This document shows, one piece after another, positions 51,969 to 60,938 of a DNA stretch of 64,000 nt; position 1 is the stretch's first letter, and each line of letters opens with the position of its first letter. Position numbers and translations under genes: made by a program. Origin of the DNA: Salinirubellus salinus (GTDB taxonomy: Archaea > Halobacteriota > Halobacteria > Halobacteriales > Haloarculaceae); the NCBI RefSeq assembly GCF_025231485.1, contig NZ_CP104003.1:3577960-3641959 (forward strand), read 5' to 3'. A model generated the notes under the pieces. The model was not told the origin of the DNA, ran no database searches, and saw only the letters and a program-made list of their open reading frames with translations.

Positions 51969-53390
51969 TCAGGCCGCGCGCGCCGCCGCCGCCCACCTCG
52001 CCCCGGCCCGCGCGTAGAGGTAGAGGCCGACGCCCCCCGCGAGCAGGGAGAGAACGACGCTCCCGGCCGAGAGCGCGAGCGGTGCCAGCGGGAGCGCGAT
52101 GGCCGCGACGACGAGCGGGACGAGGACGGCCATCATCGCCGCGGTGAACAGCGCGAACGTCGGCGTGTCGAACAGGAGGTCCGTCGGCGCGAAGCCGGCG
52201 AGGTAGCCCGTGACGCCGAAGACGTAGAGCGAGAGCGGGACGAACACCGCGACGCCGACGAGCATCGAGCGCAGACCGAACAGGTAGCCACCGAGTGCGA
52301 GGTACGCGAGGCCCACCGGGAGCGCCAGCAGGCAGAACGCCAGCAGTTTCGAGCGGAACACCGTCTCCAGCGACACCGGGTAGCGGAGGTAGAACGTCTC
52401 GTCCTCGAAGGAGAACAGCCAGTTGTAGGTGGTGAACGTACCGAGCGAGAGGATGGTGGCGACGGTGAGGCCGGGGGCGGGACGGACGGGGACCACGTCC
52501 GGCAGGAACGTCAGGAGCACCGCGAGGACGCCGAAGACGAGCCCCTGCGAGAAGACGAGCTTCCAGAGCCCGCCCGACGAGCGCATCACGTCGAGCACCG
52601 ACTTCGAGAGGGTTCCCTGACCGTCGAAGCGGCCGAACCGGCGGTGGAGCACGCGGAAGCGGTCGCGGGCGGTCCGGGTGGCGCTCCGCCGGTCGAAACT
52701 GAACAGCGCACTGCCGAGGGCGGTGAACGCGACGGGGAGGAGGACGCTCCCGGCCACGGCGAGCGGGGTGGGCCGGAGCCACAGCTGGTAGGGCGTCACC
52801 GAGAGCACCGTCGCGCCGCGCAGGAGGAGGCCCCCCACGACGGCACCGACGACGGCGAGCGCCGCCAGCCGCGAGCGGGTGTAGACGCCGACGAGCGCGA
52901 GCGACCCACCCACGCCGAGCGCGAACATCCCCGCCGTCGTCACGAAGAGGACGGGGAGCCGTGCGAGCGCGAGGTCACCCAGCACCACGAGGGGGACGGC
53001 ACCGACGACCAGCGGCAGGACGAACAGGAACTGGTAGTAGAGCACGTCCTTGAGGACGAACGCCACGACGAGCCGCTCGAAGGAGACGGGGAGCGTGCGC
53101 GCCGAGTAGATGAGCAGCGTCGTGTCGCCCAGCAGGTCCTCGATGGCGTCGCGGCCGACGAGGCCGACGGTCCCCACCTGCAACCCGAGCAGGCCGACGA
53201 CGAGGTGCAGGCCCGAGACGAGGAGGCCGTCGTCGGCCCCGCCGAGCGCGAAGAACGTCGCCGTGCCGGCGGCGAACAGGGCGACGAACAGCGGGAACGC
53301 GGCGAAGCGCGCCCCGCCGAACAGGGTGGTGTGGAGGCGCCACTCCTCGAGGACGAGCTTGCTGAACAGGTAGCGGTAGGAGAGCGCCAC
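51969..53390 (-). CDS. ABC-2 type permease (polytopic)
   Basis: 473 residues with about ten to twelve hydrophobic segments; N-terminal SYRYLFSKLVLEEWRLHTTLFGG is an ABC-2 type entry, and GLWKLVFSQGLVFGVLAVLLTFLPDV and TTYNWLFSFEDETFYLRYPVSLETVFRSKLLAFCLL are mid-protein loops. It resembles large haloarchaeal ABC permeases of unknown substrate. It follows the ATPase gene by 3 nt on the same strand. Substrates unknown. Confidence 0.78.
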   Translation of the reverse strand: MALSYRYLFSKLVLEEWRLHTTLFGGARFAAFPLFVALFAAGTATFFALGGADDGLLVSGLHLVVGLLGLQVGTVGLVGRDAIEDLLGDTTLLIYSARTLPVSFERLVVAFVLKDVLYYQFLFVLPLVVGAVPLVVLGDLALARLPVLFVTTAGMFALGVGGSLALVGVYTRSRLAALAVVGAVVGGLLLRGATVLSVTPYQLWLRPTPLAVAGSVLLPVAFTALGSALFSFDRRSATRTARDRFRVLHRRFGRFDGQGTLSKSVLDVMRSSGGLWKLVFSQGLVFGVLAVLLTFLPDVVPVRPAPGLTVATILSLGTFTTYNWLFSFEDETFYLRYPVSLETVFRSKLLAFCLLALPVGLAYLALGGYLFGLRSMLVGVAVFVPLSLYVFGVTGYLAGFAPTDLLFDTPTFALFTAAMMAVLVPLVVAAIALPLAPLALSAGSVVLSLLAGGVGLYLYARAGARWAAAARAA

Positions 53391-53393
53391 GGG

Positions 53394-54227
53394 TCAGTCC
53401 TCGCTCGCGGCCTCGACCTCCCCTGCGGCCGAGTCGGCGCCCGGCGCGGCCGGGTCGGCCGCCAGCCCCGACTCGACAGCCGCGCCCTCGCCGCTGTCGG
53501 CGTCGACCGTCTCGAAGAAGCGGTCGAGCAGGCTGTCGCCGTCGAGTTCGCTCGGGCGTATCTCCGCCAACAGGCGCCCGCGGTTGATGATGCCCACCCG
53601 GGTACAGACCTCCTCGGCGGTGCCGATGAAGTGCGTCGACAGGAAGAGCGTGTTGCCGGCCTCGCGGTAGGTGCGGAAGAACCGCTTGACCCGCTCCTGC
53701 ATTATCGGGTCGAGGTTCGTCAGCGGCTCGTCGATGAACACCACCTCGGGTTCGTGGATGAACGCCTGCGTGACGAGCACCTTCTGGCGTTCGCCCTGCG
53801 AGAGGTCCGTACAGAGGGTGTCGAGCTTGTGGCGGAACTCCAGTCGGTCGGCCCAGGCGTCGACGGCCTCGGCGACCCGTTCGTCCGAGAGGCCGCGGGT
53901 CGCCCCCGCGAACTCGAAGTACTCGCGGACGGTGAGGAACGAGGGCGGCCGACCGTTCTCCGGGAGGATACCGACCGCCGCGCGGGCCTGCACGGGGTTC
54001 GCCACGGGGTCGATACCCGCCACGCGAGCGCTCCCCTCGTCGGGTTCCAGTTGCCCGGTGAGGACGTTGATGGTCGTCGACTTGCCGGCCCCGTTCGGCC
54101 CGAGGAAGCCGTAGAGTTCTCCGCGGGGGACCGTCAGGTCGAGCGCTGAGAGTGCGGTCACGTCGCCGTAGCGCTTGGTCAGCCCACGGGTCTCGATCGC
54201 CGGGGCCGAGCGCTCGCCGTCGGTCAT
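53394..54227 (-). CDS. ABC transporter ATPase
   Basis: 277 residues: IETRGLTKRYGDVTALSALDLTVPRGELYGFLGPNGAGKSTTINVLTG (Walker A), DLSQGERQKVLVTQAF (signature, variant LSQGE), VVFIDEPLTNLDPIMQERV (Walker B) and FLSTHFIGTAEEVCTRV (His loop). The C-terminal tail (about 235-277) is Ala/Gly/Glu-rich and disordered. The ATG at 54227 is used; an in-frame GTG at 54236 has a GGAGG about 7 nt upstream and is a real alternative. It forms an operon with the permease and possibly the 90-residue gene before it. Confidence 0.9.
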   Translation of the reverse strand: MTDGERSAPAIETRGLTKRYGDVTALSALDLTVPRGELYGFLGPNGAGKSTTINVLTGQLEPDEGSARVAGIDPVANPVQARAAVGILPENGRPPSFLTVREYFEFAGATRGLSDERVAEAVDAWADRLEFRHKLDTLCTDLSQGERQKVLVTQAFIHEPEVVFIDEPLTNLDPIMQERVKRFFRTYREAGNTLFLSTHFIGTAEEVCTRVGIINRGRLLAEIRPSELDGDSLLDRFFETVDADSGEGAAVESGLAADPAAPGADSAAGEVEAASED

Positions 54228-54274
54228 CGAGTTCACTACGCCCCTCCCCGACGTGAAACCTGTGTCCGGCTCGG

Positions 54275-54547
54275 CTACTGGGCCTCGGTCGTCAGCTCCA
54301 CGTCGACGCTCGTCTCGTCGACGGCCGGCGGTCGGTCGGCGCCGAACCGTCGGGCCGCGAGGAACCCCGCCGCGACGCCCAGCGCGACGAAGACGGGGAC
54401 CAGCGCGAGGACGGCACGAGGCACGCCCGTTCGCGACGGCTCCGGCTCGGGCGTCACGGGTTCCGTGCTCGCTATCGCCTCGCGCTCGCCACCACTCAGT
54501 GCCAGCGCGACGTCGTCCAGGTGTATCTCGAAGACGGTCAGTTCCAT
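54275..54547 (-). CDS. 90-residue single-helix membrane protein
   Basis: Starts MELTVFEIHLDDVALAL, has a Pro/Glu-rich linker (about 27-40), one hydrophobic helix (about 44-66, VLALVPVFVALGVAAGFLAA), and an acidic C-terminus (DETSVDVELTTEAQ). It sits 47 nt before the ABC ATPase gene and 60 nt after the GAF-kinase gene on the same strand. No family recognised; probably a haloarchaeal accessory of the transporter. Confidence 0.6.
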   Translation of the reverse strand: MELTVFEIHLDDVALALSGGEREAIASTEPVTPEPEPSRTGVPRAVLALVPVFVALGVAAGFLAARRFGADRPPAVDETSVDVELTTEAQ

Positions 54548-54607
54548 GCGCCACGCACGCTCGCGTCGGTGGTAGCCGTCACGTTGGCGTGTGCCAGTCG
54601 CGGGGCC

Positions 54608-55795
54608 TCACGCCGCGGTGCTCGCCTCGCGCACCTCGAAGCGGGCGCCGCCGTCGTCGCTCTCGGTGACCGAGACGGTCCAGCCGTGGGCCTCGGCGAT
54701 GGAGCGGACGATGGCGAGGCCGAACCCCGTCCCGTCCTCGCGGGTGGTCACCCCCGAGCGGAACACCGTCTCGCGCCGCTCCGACGGGATACCAGCCCCG
54801 TCGTCGGCGACGTAGAACCCGTCGCCGTCGGCGAACGGGCCGACCGTGACCGTCAGCGGGTCCCCGTCCCCGCGGGCGTGGTCCAGTGCGTTCCGGAACA
54901 GGTTCTCGAAGAGCGCACGGAGCCGTTCGCCGTCCCCCTCGACGGTGGGCAGGCGGTCGGCACCGACGAGCGTGGCCCGGTCGCCCGCGTCGCCGACGGC
55001 ACGCCACGCCGCGCGAGCGGCCCCCGCGAGGTCGACGGGTCGCGGTTCGCCGACGACGCGGCCCTCACGTGCGAGCGCCAGTACCTCCTCGATGCGCTCG
55101 TCCATCCGGTCGTGGGCGCGTTCGACGGCCGCGAGGTGTTCGTCCACCTCGTCGGTCGCCAGTTCGCGGGCGAGTTCGACACGGCCGATGGCGACGCCGA
55201 GCGGGTTCCGGAGGTCGTGGCTGACGACGCCCGCGAACTCGTCGAGGCGCCCTCGCTCGCGTTCGAGTCGGCGCTCGCGCTCTCGCAACCGGCGCTCGCG
55301 CTCGGCCCGGTCCAGCGCGGCGGTGACGTTCCGGCCCAGTAGCTCCGCCCTCGTCACCTCCTCGCGGGTGAACTGCCCGGTCCGACGGCCGACGCTCAGG
55401 ACGCCGTGGTCCCCGAGGGGGACGTACATCGTGTGTTCGAAGGCGTCGAGGCCGTACGGGCTGTCTGGCGCGACCTCGTGGAGCACCGTCTCGCCGGTGC
55501 GGAACGCCTCGCCGTGCGGGCTGTCGTCGACGGGGAACGGCGGGCGACCGTCGAGGCCCGTCGACGCCTCCCCGCCGACGCTGGCGCTCACGAGGTGGTC
55601 GCGGTCGGCGTCGTGTAGCCGGACGCCCGTGCCTTCGAACCCCAGTACCTCGCTCGCGGCGTCGACGGCCCGCGACGCGATGCACCGCTCGTCGGTGGCA
55701 CTCATCAGGTCGCGCGTCGCGCCGTGCAGCGCCCGCAGTACCCGACGTTCCCGCTCCACCGCCGACTCACCATCTCTGCCGTTCGCACTCCCCAT
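54608..55795 (-). CDS. GAF-domain sensor histidine kinase
   Basis: 395 residues. GAF domain (about 30-160, ATDERCIASRAVDAASEVLGFEGTGVRLHD...YVPLGDHGVLSVG), HisKA with FAGVVSHDLRNPLG, and HATPase with NLFRNALDHA, VADDGAGIP and GTGFGLAIVRSIAEAHGWTVSVTE. No receiver domain or membrane part. The ATG at 55795 is preferred; a longer frame would begin inside the TATA (TTTATACG, 55831-55837). A GTG at 55804 is possible. 78 nt of its catalytic domain (54635-54712) are identical to the 58.4 kb kinase. Confidence 0.87.
   Translation of the reverse strand: MGSANGRDGESAVERERRVLRALHGATRDLMSATDERCIASRAVDAASEVLGFEGTGVRLHDADRDHLVSASVGGEASTGLDGRPPFPVDDSPHGEAFRTGETVLHEVAPDSPYGLDAFEHTMYVPLGDHGVLSVGRRTGQFTREEVTRAELLGRNVTAALDRAERERRLRERERRLERERGRLDEFAGVVSHDLRNPLGVAIGRVELARELATDEVDEHLAAVERAHDRMDERIEEVLALAREGRVVGEPRPVDLAGAARAAWRAVGDAGDRATLVGADRLPTVEGDGERLRALFENLFRNALDHARGDGDPLTVTVGPFADGDGFYVADDGAGIPSERRETVFRSGVTTREDGTGFGLAIVRSIAEAHGWTVSVTESDDGGARFEVREASTAA
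54635..54712 (-). repeat. 78-nt DNA identity between two kinase genes, copy A
   Basis: Perfect match to 58421-58498 (same orientation); after one mismatch the next 14 nt also agree. It encodes the last part of the ATPase domain. Confidence 0.8.
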
Positions 55796-55869
55796 CCCCG
55801 ACACTCTGCCGAGACGAACGGCGCGCGACGTATAAATCATCGGCCTGACAGGCCGTCATCCCCGCCCTC

Positions 55870-58278
55870 TCAGCCGTAGAACCGTGTCAGCGCGTCTCGT
55901 GCGCCATCTCGTGTCACGAAGTAGCGCCGGCCGCCCTCCGGCGTCCGGACGGTGTAGTCGTAGCGCTCGCTGTCGGGGACGTACCACCGGTCGGCGAACC
56001 GGTCGAACGGGTCGGCCGCGGCGACCTCGTCGCGGCGCTCGTCGGTGTCACCGTCGTCCTCGGCGTCCGGCCGCGGCTCGACGAGCAGTTCGCGGCCCAC
56101 GTCGGGGTGGTCGGGGACGATGCCACGGTGCTCCCCCTCCGCCTCGAGAGCCGCCCACGTACGGTCCATCAGCACCGCTTGCGTGTCGACGACCCGCTCG
56201 TCCTCGTCGGGGCGGACCTGTTCGTACTCGCCGTCACTGTCCATCACCCAGCGTCGGCGGTTGTCGGCGAGGACGAGTTCGAGGTTGAACCGGAGTTGCT
56301 CGCGTATCTCCGGGTCCTCGACGGGGGCCACGGCCTCGACGCGCTTGTCGAGGTTCCGGGTCATCCAGTCGGCGCTCCCGAGGTAGTACTCGGGGTCCCC
56401 CGCGTTCTCGAAGTAGTAGATGCGGGAGTGTTCGAGGAACCGCCCGACGACGCTGTGGACCCGGACGTTCTCGCTGACGCCCTCGAGGCCCGGCCGGAGC
56501 CGACAGATGTCGCGTACGATCAGGTCGACGTCGACGCCGGCCATCGAGGCGCGGTAGAGTTCGGCCACCATCTCGGGATCCTCCAGCCCGTTCACCTTGA
56601 CGACGATGCGTGCGTCGCGGCCCGCGCGGGCGTGCTCGGCCTCGCGCTGGACGTAGCGGGTGAACTCCTCGCGCATCGTGACCGGCGCGATGAGCAGTTT
56701 CCGGAACGACTCGTCGAGCGACGGCCCGGTGAAGAAGTTGAACACCTTCACGAGGTCGTCGCCGACGTCACGGTCCGCGGTCAGCAGGCCGAGGTCGACG
56801 TACCCCTTCGCGGTCCCGGAGTGGTAGTTGCCGGTGCCGACGTGGGAGTAGAGCTGGACGCCGTCGGGTTCGTCGCGGACGACGAGCGCCGTCTTGGTGT
56901 GGGTCTTCAGGCCGACGGTGCCGTATGCGACGTGGATGCCCTCCTCCTCCAGCGTGCGGACCCAGTCGAGGTTGTTCTCCTCGTCGAAGCGGGCCTTCAA
57001 CTCGACCATCACCGCCACCTGCTTGCCGTTCTCGGCGGCCTCGATGAGCGACTCGATGACCTTCGAGTCGCTGGCGGTCCGGTAGATGGCCGCCTTGATG
57101 GCCAGCACGTCCGGGTCGCTCGCGGCCTCGTCGAGGAACCGCTGGAACGTGGCCTCGAACGAGTGGTAGGGGTGGTGGAGCAACACGTCGTCACGGCGTA
57201 TCTCCTCGAACACGGAGACGGGGTCCTCGTCGCCCGCGCCGGCGAGGGCGTGCCCCGTCGACCGCTCCAGCCGCGGGTGTGGCTGTGGCGTCCACGACGG
57301 CAGCGACAGCTCCGGCCGGTCGAGGTCGGTCAGCTCCTCCAGCGGCCGGTAGTCGAGCGGCCCGGCCAGCCGGTACACCTCCCGCTCCTCGAGTTCCAGT
57401 TGCTCCGTCAGCAGGCCCACCACCGCCTCGGGGGCGTCCTCGCTCACCTCGAGGCGGACGACGGTGGCGAACCGCCGCTGTTCGAGCACCTCCCGGATCA
57501 TCTCGATGAGGTCCTCGGCCACCTCCTCCTGCCGGCGTACCTCGGCGTTCCGCGTCAGCCTGAACAGCGCCGTGTCCACCACCTCCACGTTCGGGAACAG
57601 CAGGTCGAGGTTCGCGCGCATCACCTCCTCGAGACGGACGTAGCGACCGGGCTCGAGTTCGACCAGTCGGGGCCGGTTCTGCGGGATCTTCACCCGCGTG
57701 AACGTCGCCTCCTCCTCGTCGGGGCCGCGCGTCAGCACCGCCAGCGAGAGCGACCGATTCGAGATGAACGGGAACGGGTGGGCGGGGTCGAACGCCAGCG
57801 GCGTCAGCGTCGGCAGGACCGACGACTCGAAGTACGAGCGCATCCGGTCCCGCTCGTCGGCCGTCAGCGCCTCGTAGTCCCCCACCACCTCGATACCCGC
57901 CTCGGCGAGCAGGTCGTCGACCACCGCCCAGCAGTCGGACTGGGCCTCGAACATCGGCCGGGCCGTCGCGAGCACCTCCGTCCACTGCTCTCGCGGCGTG
58001 CGTCCGTCCGGCGTCCGCTCGGTGACGCCGGCCTGTATCTGCTGTTTCAGTCCACCCACCCGCTTCATGAAGAACTCGTCCATGTTCCGGGTGAAGATGG
58101 CGAGAAAGCGGACCCGTTCGAGCAGCGGGTTGCGCTCGTCCAGCGCCTCGTTCAGGACCCGCCGCTGGAACGCCAGTTCGGAGAGTTCGCGATTGAGATA
58201 GAGCGACGGGTCCGAGAGGTCGACCGTCGACTCGGCCGCCGCTCCCGCCCCCGTCGTCGCCGCACCGTCCCGTGACAT
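55870..58278 (-). CDS. ppk1: Polyphosphate kinase 1
   Basis: 802 residues. Makes long polyphosphate from ATP. Family domains in order: N-domain with LYLNRELSELAFQRRVLNEA...FLAIFTRNMDEFFMKRVGGLKQQ, head domain, then catalytic C1 and C2. The phospho-His is in LYSHVGTGNYHSGTAKGYVDLGLLTAD; the second conserved His is in VVGRFLEHSRIYYFENAG. The C-terminal tail adds an approximately 80-residue acidic region after the PPK core. The ATG at 58278 is used; CTTAGTAGC is about 30 nt upstream. Stands alone between two kinase genes. Polyphosphate stores phosphate and supports stress survival. Confidence 0.95.
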   Translation of the reverse strand: MSRDGAATTGAGAAAESTVDLSDPSLYLNRELSELAFQRRVLNEALDERNPLLERVRFLAIFTRNMDEFFMKRVGGLKQQIQAGVTERTPDGRTPREQWTEVLATARPMFEAQSDCWAVVDDLLAEAGIEVVGDYEALTADERDRMRSYFESSVLPTLTPLAFDPAHPFPFISNRSLSLAVLTRGPDEEEATFTRVKIPQNRPRLVELEPGRYVRLEEVMRANLDLLFPNVEVVDTALFRLTRNAEVRRQEEVAEDLIEMIREVLEQRRFATVVRLEVSEDAPEAVVGLLTEQLELEEREVYRLAGPLDYRPLEELTDLDRPELSLPSWTPQPHPRLERSTGHALAGAGDEDPVSVFEEIRRDDVLLHHPYHSFEATFQRFLDEAASDPDVLAIKAAIYRTASDSKVIESLIEAAENGKQVAVMVELKARFDEENNLDWVRTLEEEGIHVAYGTVGLKTHTKTALVVRDEPDGVQLYSHVGTGNYHSGTAKGYVDLGLLTADRDVGDDLVKVFNFFTGPSLDESFRKLLIAPVTMREEFTRYVQREAEHARAGRDARIVVKVNGLEDPEMVAELYRASMAGVDVDLIVRDICRLRPGLEGVSENVRVHSVVGRFLEHSRIYYFENAGDPEYYLGSADWMTRNLDKRVEAVAPVEDPEIREQLRFNLELVLADNRRRWVMDSDGEYEQVRPDEDERVVDTQAVLMDRTWAALEAEGEHRGIVPDHPDVGRELLVEPRPDAEDDGDTDERRDEVAAADPFDRFADRWYVPDSERYDYTVRTPEGGRRYFVTRDGARDALTRFYG

Positions 58279-58393
58279 CTGTTGAACGTCAGGAGCACCG
58301 CGCGCTACTAAGGCGTTCTTCTCCCGATATCCGGAGTGAACTGCCGACGTACATCGAAAACAGAGAACTATGTAGACGAACGTCCGTCGGGGG

Positions 58394-60703
58394 TCAGTCG
58401 GCCCGCTCGACGCCCGTGAACTCGAAGCGGGCGCCGCCGTCGTCGCTCTCGGTGACCGAGACGGTCCAGCCGTGGGCCTCGGCGATGGAGCGGACGATAG
58501 CGAGGCCGAACCCGGTCCCCCCATCGGCGGTGGTGAAGCCGGAGTCGAACACCTGGTCGCGGTCCTCGAAGCGGATGCCGACGCCGTCGTCGGCGACGTA
58601 GAACCCGTCGCCGTCGGCGAGCGCGCCGACCGTGACCGTCAGGGTGTCGCCGGCGTCGTGGCTCGTGGAGCCGTGTTCGACCGCGTTCGAGAGGAGGTTC
58701 TCCAGCAACTGCGAGAGCCGGTCGCGGTCGGCCACCACCGTCGGGAGCGGCCCGTCGAGGACGAGTTCGGCCCCCGCCCCCTCGACGCTGCCCCACGCCA
58801 CCTCGGCGGCGTCGCCGAGCGAGACCGCACCGGTCTCGCCCAGTCGCCGGCCCTGCCGCGCGAGTTCGAGTAGCCCCTCGATGAGACCGCGCATCCGCTC
58901 GTGTGAACGCTCGACGGCGTCGAAGTGCTCGTCCGCACCCGTCTCGCGGGCGAGTTCCAGCCGTCCCTCGGCGACGTTCAGCGGGTTGCGCAGGTCGTGG
59001 CTGACGACGCCCGCGAACTCCTCGAGGCGCTCGTTCTGTCGCTCCAGCTCCCGCTCTCGCTCCTTGCGCTCGGTGATGTCTGTGTAGATGGCGTACCCGA
59101 CCGTGGCGTCCTCGTCCTCGCCGACGACGACGCCGCGTCGGTAGGGGACGACGTGGAGGATGAAGTCCCGGAGGCCGTCGGCGGTGACGCGCCGGACCTC
59201 GCCGTGGAGTCCCTCGCCCTCCAGGATGCGGTCGTTGTACTCGGCGGCCGCCGCGCGGTCGCTGGGGGGGACGATGAACTGGTCGAGCGACTGCCCAAGG
59301 AGCCGTGCCTCCTCGTAGCCGAACGTCTCCTCGAACGCCGGATTCACCGCCTCGACGACCGGTTCGTCCCCGTCGTAGCGGACCCGGACGGTGGGGTCGG
59401 GGATGTTCTCGAACAGCGCGGCGAGACGGTCGCGCTCTGCCTCCAGGTCGCTCTCGCGGACCGCCCGGTCCAGCGCGACCCCGGCGTTCCCCGCGAGGAC
59501 CGCCGCGAGCTGGCGGTCGGTCTCGCTGAACGCGTCGGGGCTCAGCGCGCCGATGCTGAGCGTGCCGTGGCTCCCCAGCGGGTAGTAGAGCGCCGAGCGG
59601 ACGGGCTCGGCGGGGCTCGTCGCGCGGCCGTCCGTCCGGGTGTCCTGGACGTACACCGGCTCGCCGGTCCGGAACGCCAGCGCGGGGTAGCCGTCGGCCC
59701 CACCCTCGGTCGCGTCGTCGGTCACGTCGTACACCGGCCGCTCGCCGAGGTGGTTCTGGGTCTCGTCGGTGGTCGCCAGCGGGACGAGCACCTCGCGGGC
59801 CGTGTCGCAGATGCGGACGCCGGTGATGGGGTAGCCGAGCACCTCGCGGGTGGCGTCGGCCGTCGCGCGGGCCACTGCCGCCACGCTTCGTGCGCCGACC
59901 AGTTCGCGGGTGGAGTCGTGGAGCGCCCGCAACCGCGACTGCTCGTCGACCGTCTCCCCCGCCGGGACGATGAACCCCTCGACGGCCGTCGGGTCGTCCA
60001 GCGGCACCCCGCGGCCGTAGTTCGACACCTGACGGATCTCGCCGGTCCCGGTGCGGATGCGGTAGCGCAACTCGAACGGTTCGGCGGCCTCGAGGGCGTC
60101 ACCGACGGCCTCGGTCACCCACTCCGTGTCGTCCTCGTGGACGAGGTCACGCCACGTCATCTCGCCGTCGGTGAACCGGTCGGGCGGGAACCCGGTGAGG
60201 GACTCGACCCGTCCCTCGAGACTCTCGGTCCGGTCGTCCTCGACGCGGGTCCGGTAGACGAGCCCGGGGAGGTCCTCGACGAGCGCGCGGAGCATCCGCT
60301 CGTTCGCGTCGAGCCTGTGTTCGGTGCGACGTTCGGCCACCGCCCGCTCGACCCGGTTGGCGAGCACCTCGAACTGGGGGGTGCCCCGTTCCTTGCGGAG
60401 GTAGTCGGTGACGCCGGCGGCGATGGCGTCGCTGGCGATCTCCTCGCTCCCCTCGCCCGTGAACAGCACGAACGGGAGGTCCGGGGAGCGCGTCCTGACC
60501 TCCTGGAGGAACTCGAGGCCGTCCATCTCCGGCATCTGGTAGTCGCTCACGACGCAGTCGAACGACTCCGTCTCGAGCAACCGGAGTCCCTCGGCGGCCG
60601 ACTCGGCCGTCGTCACCGACAGGCCGTGTTGGTCGAGGAACGCCGCTGCGAGGTCCAGCAACGCCGCATCGTCGTCGACGTGGAGGACCCGCGTCTGCCT
60701 CAT
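58394..60703 (-). CDS. Hybrid sensor histidine kinase: REC-PAS-GAF-PAS-HisKA-HATPase
   Basis: 769 residues. Receiver domain (about 3-118) with phospho Asp54 in VVSDYQMPEMDG; a PAS-type domain (about 135-255), GAF (about 265-420), PAS (about 430-545); phospho-His box VVSHDLRNPLN and ATPase domain NLLSNAVEHG, VADDGVGI and GTGFGLAIVRSIAEAHGWTVSVTE. The ATG at 60703 is preferred over the GTG at 60712 because TTTATGAC is centred about 29 nt upstream. Its two ends match the DNA of two neighbouring kinases, so it looks like a mosaic. Confidence 0.9.
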   Translation of the reverse strand: MRQTRVLHVDDDAALLDLAAAFLDQHGLSVTTAESAAEGLRLLETESFDCVVSDYQMPEMDGLEFLQEVRTRSPDLPFVLFTGEGSEEIASDAIAAGVTDYLRKERGTPQFEVLANRVERAVAERRTEHRLDANERMLRALVEDLPGLVYRTRVEDDRTESLEGRVESLTGFPPDRFTDGEMTWRDLVHEDDTEWVTEAVGDALEAAEPFELRYRIRTGTGEIRQVSNYGRGVPLDDPTAVEGFIVPAGETVDEQSRLRALHDSTRELVGARSVAAVARATADATREVLGYPITGVRICDTAREVLVPLATTDETQNHLGERPVYDVTDDATEGGADGYPALAFRTGEPVYVQDTRTDGRATSPAEPVRSALYYPLGSHGTLSIGALSPDAFSETDRQLAAVLAGNAGVALDRAVRESDLEAERDRLAALFENIPDPTVRVRYDGDEPVVEAVNPAFEETFGYEEARLLGQSLDQFIVPPSDRAAAAEYNDRILEGEGLHGEVRRVTADGLRDFILHVVPYRRGVVVGEDEDATVGYAIYTDITERKERERELERQNERLEEFAGVVSHDLRNPLNVAEGRLELARETGADEHFDAVERSHERMRGLIEGLLELARQGRRLGETGAVSLGDAAEVAWGSVEGAGAELVLDGPLPTVVADRDRLSQLLENLLSNAVEHGSTSHDAGDTLTVTVGALADGDGFYVADDGVGIRFEDRDQVFDSGFTTADGGTGFGLAIVRSIAEAHGWTVSVTESDDGGARFEFTGVERAD
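58421..58498 (-). repeat. 78-nt DNA identity between two kinase genes, copy B
   Basis: Perfect direct match to 54635-54712. A second near-identical stretch nearby encodes the VADDG region of both kinases. Confidence 0.8.
60397..60561 (-). repeat. 165-nt inverted repeat, arm 2 (receiver-domain coding)
   Basis: Counterpart of 50322-50486; only 4 mismatches, 3 of them clustered at the FTG(K/E)GSEE codons. Confidence 0.75.
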
Positions 60704-60938
60704 CTTCCGCACGTAACCCGTCCGGCGTCATAAACGCCGTGGCGTCGTCCGACGGGCGGCACGCGACTCGTCTCGCCGATTGATTTATGTACCACCAGTC
60801 GTCACCCCCGCTCGGGGACCGTGACGACGGCCCCCGACCGCGAGACGCCGGCGACACCTGGGCGCGGACGCTGCGCGGGTGGACGGTGCCCCCACCCGCC
60901 ACCGTACGGTTTTAGTGTCCCTCACCCCCCTGTCGGCT

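Noticed and set aside
60787..60915. 42-codon ORF after TGATTTATG upstream of the HAD gene
   Set aside because: The TATA-like stretch overlaps its ATG, the peptide is Pro/Arg-rich, and its 3' end overlaps the real TATA of the HAD gene.
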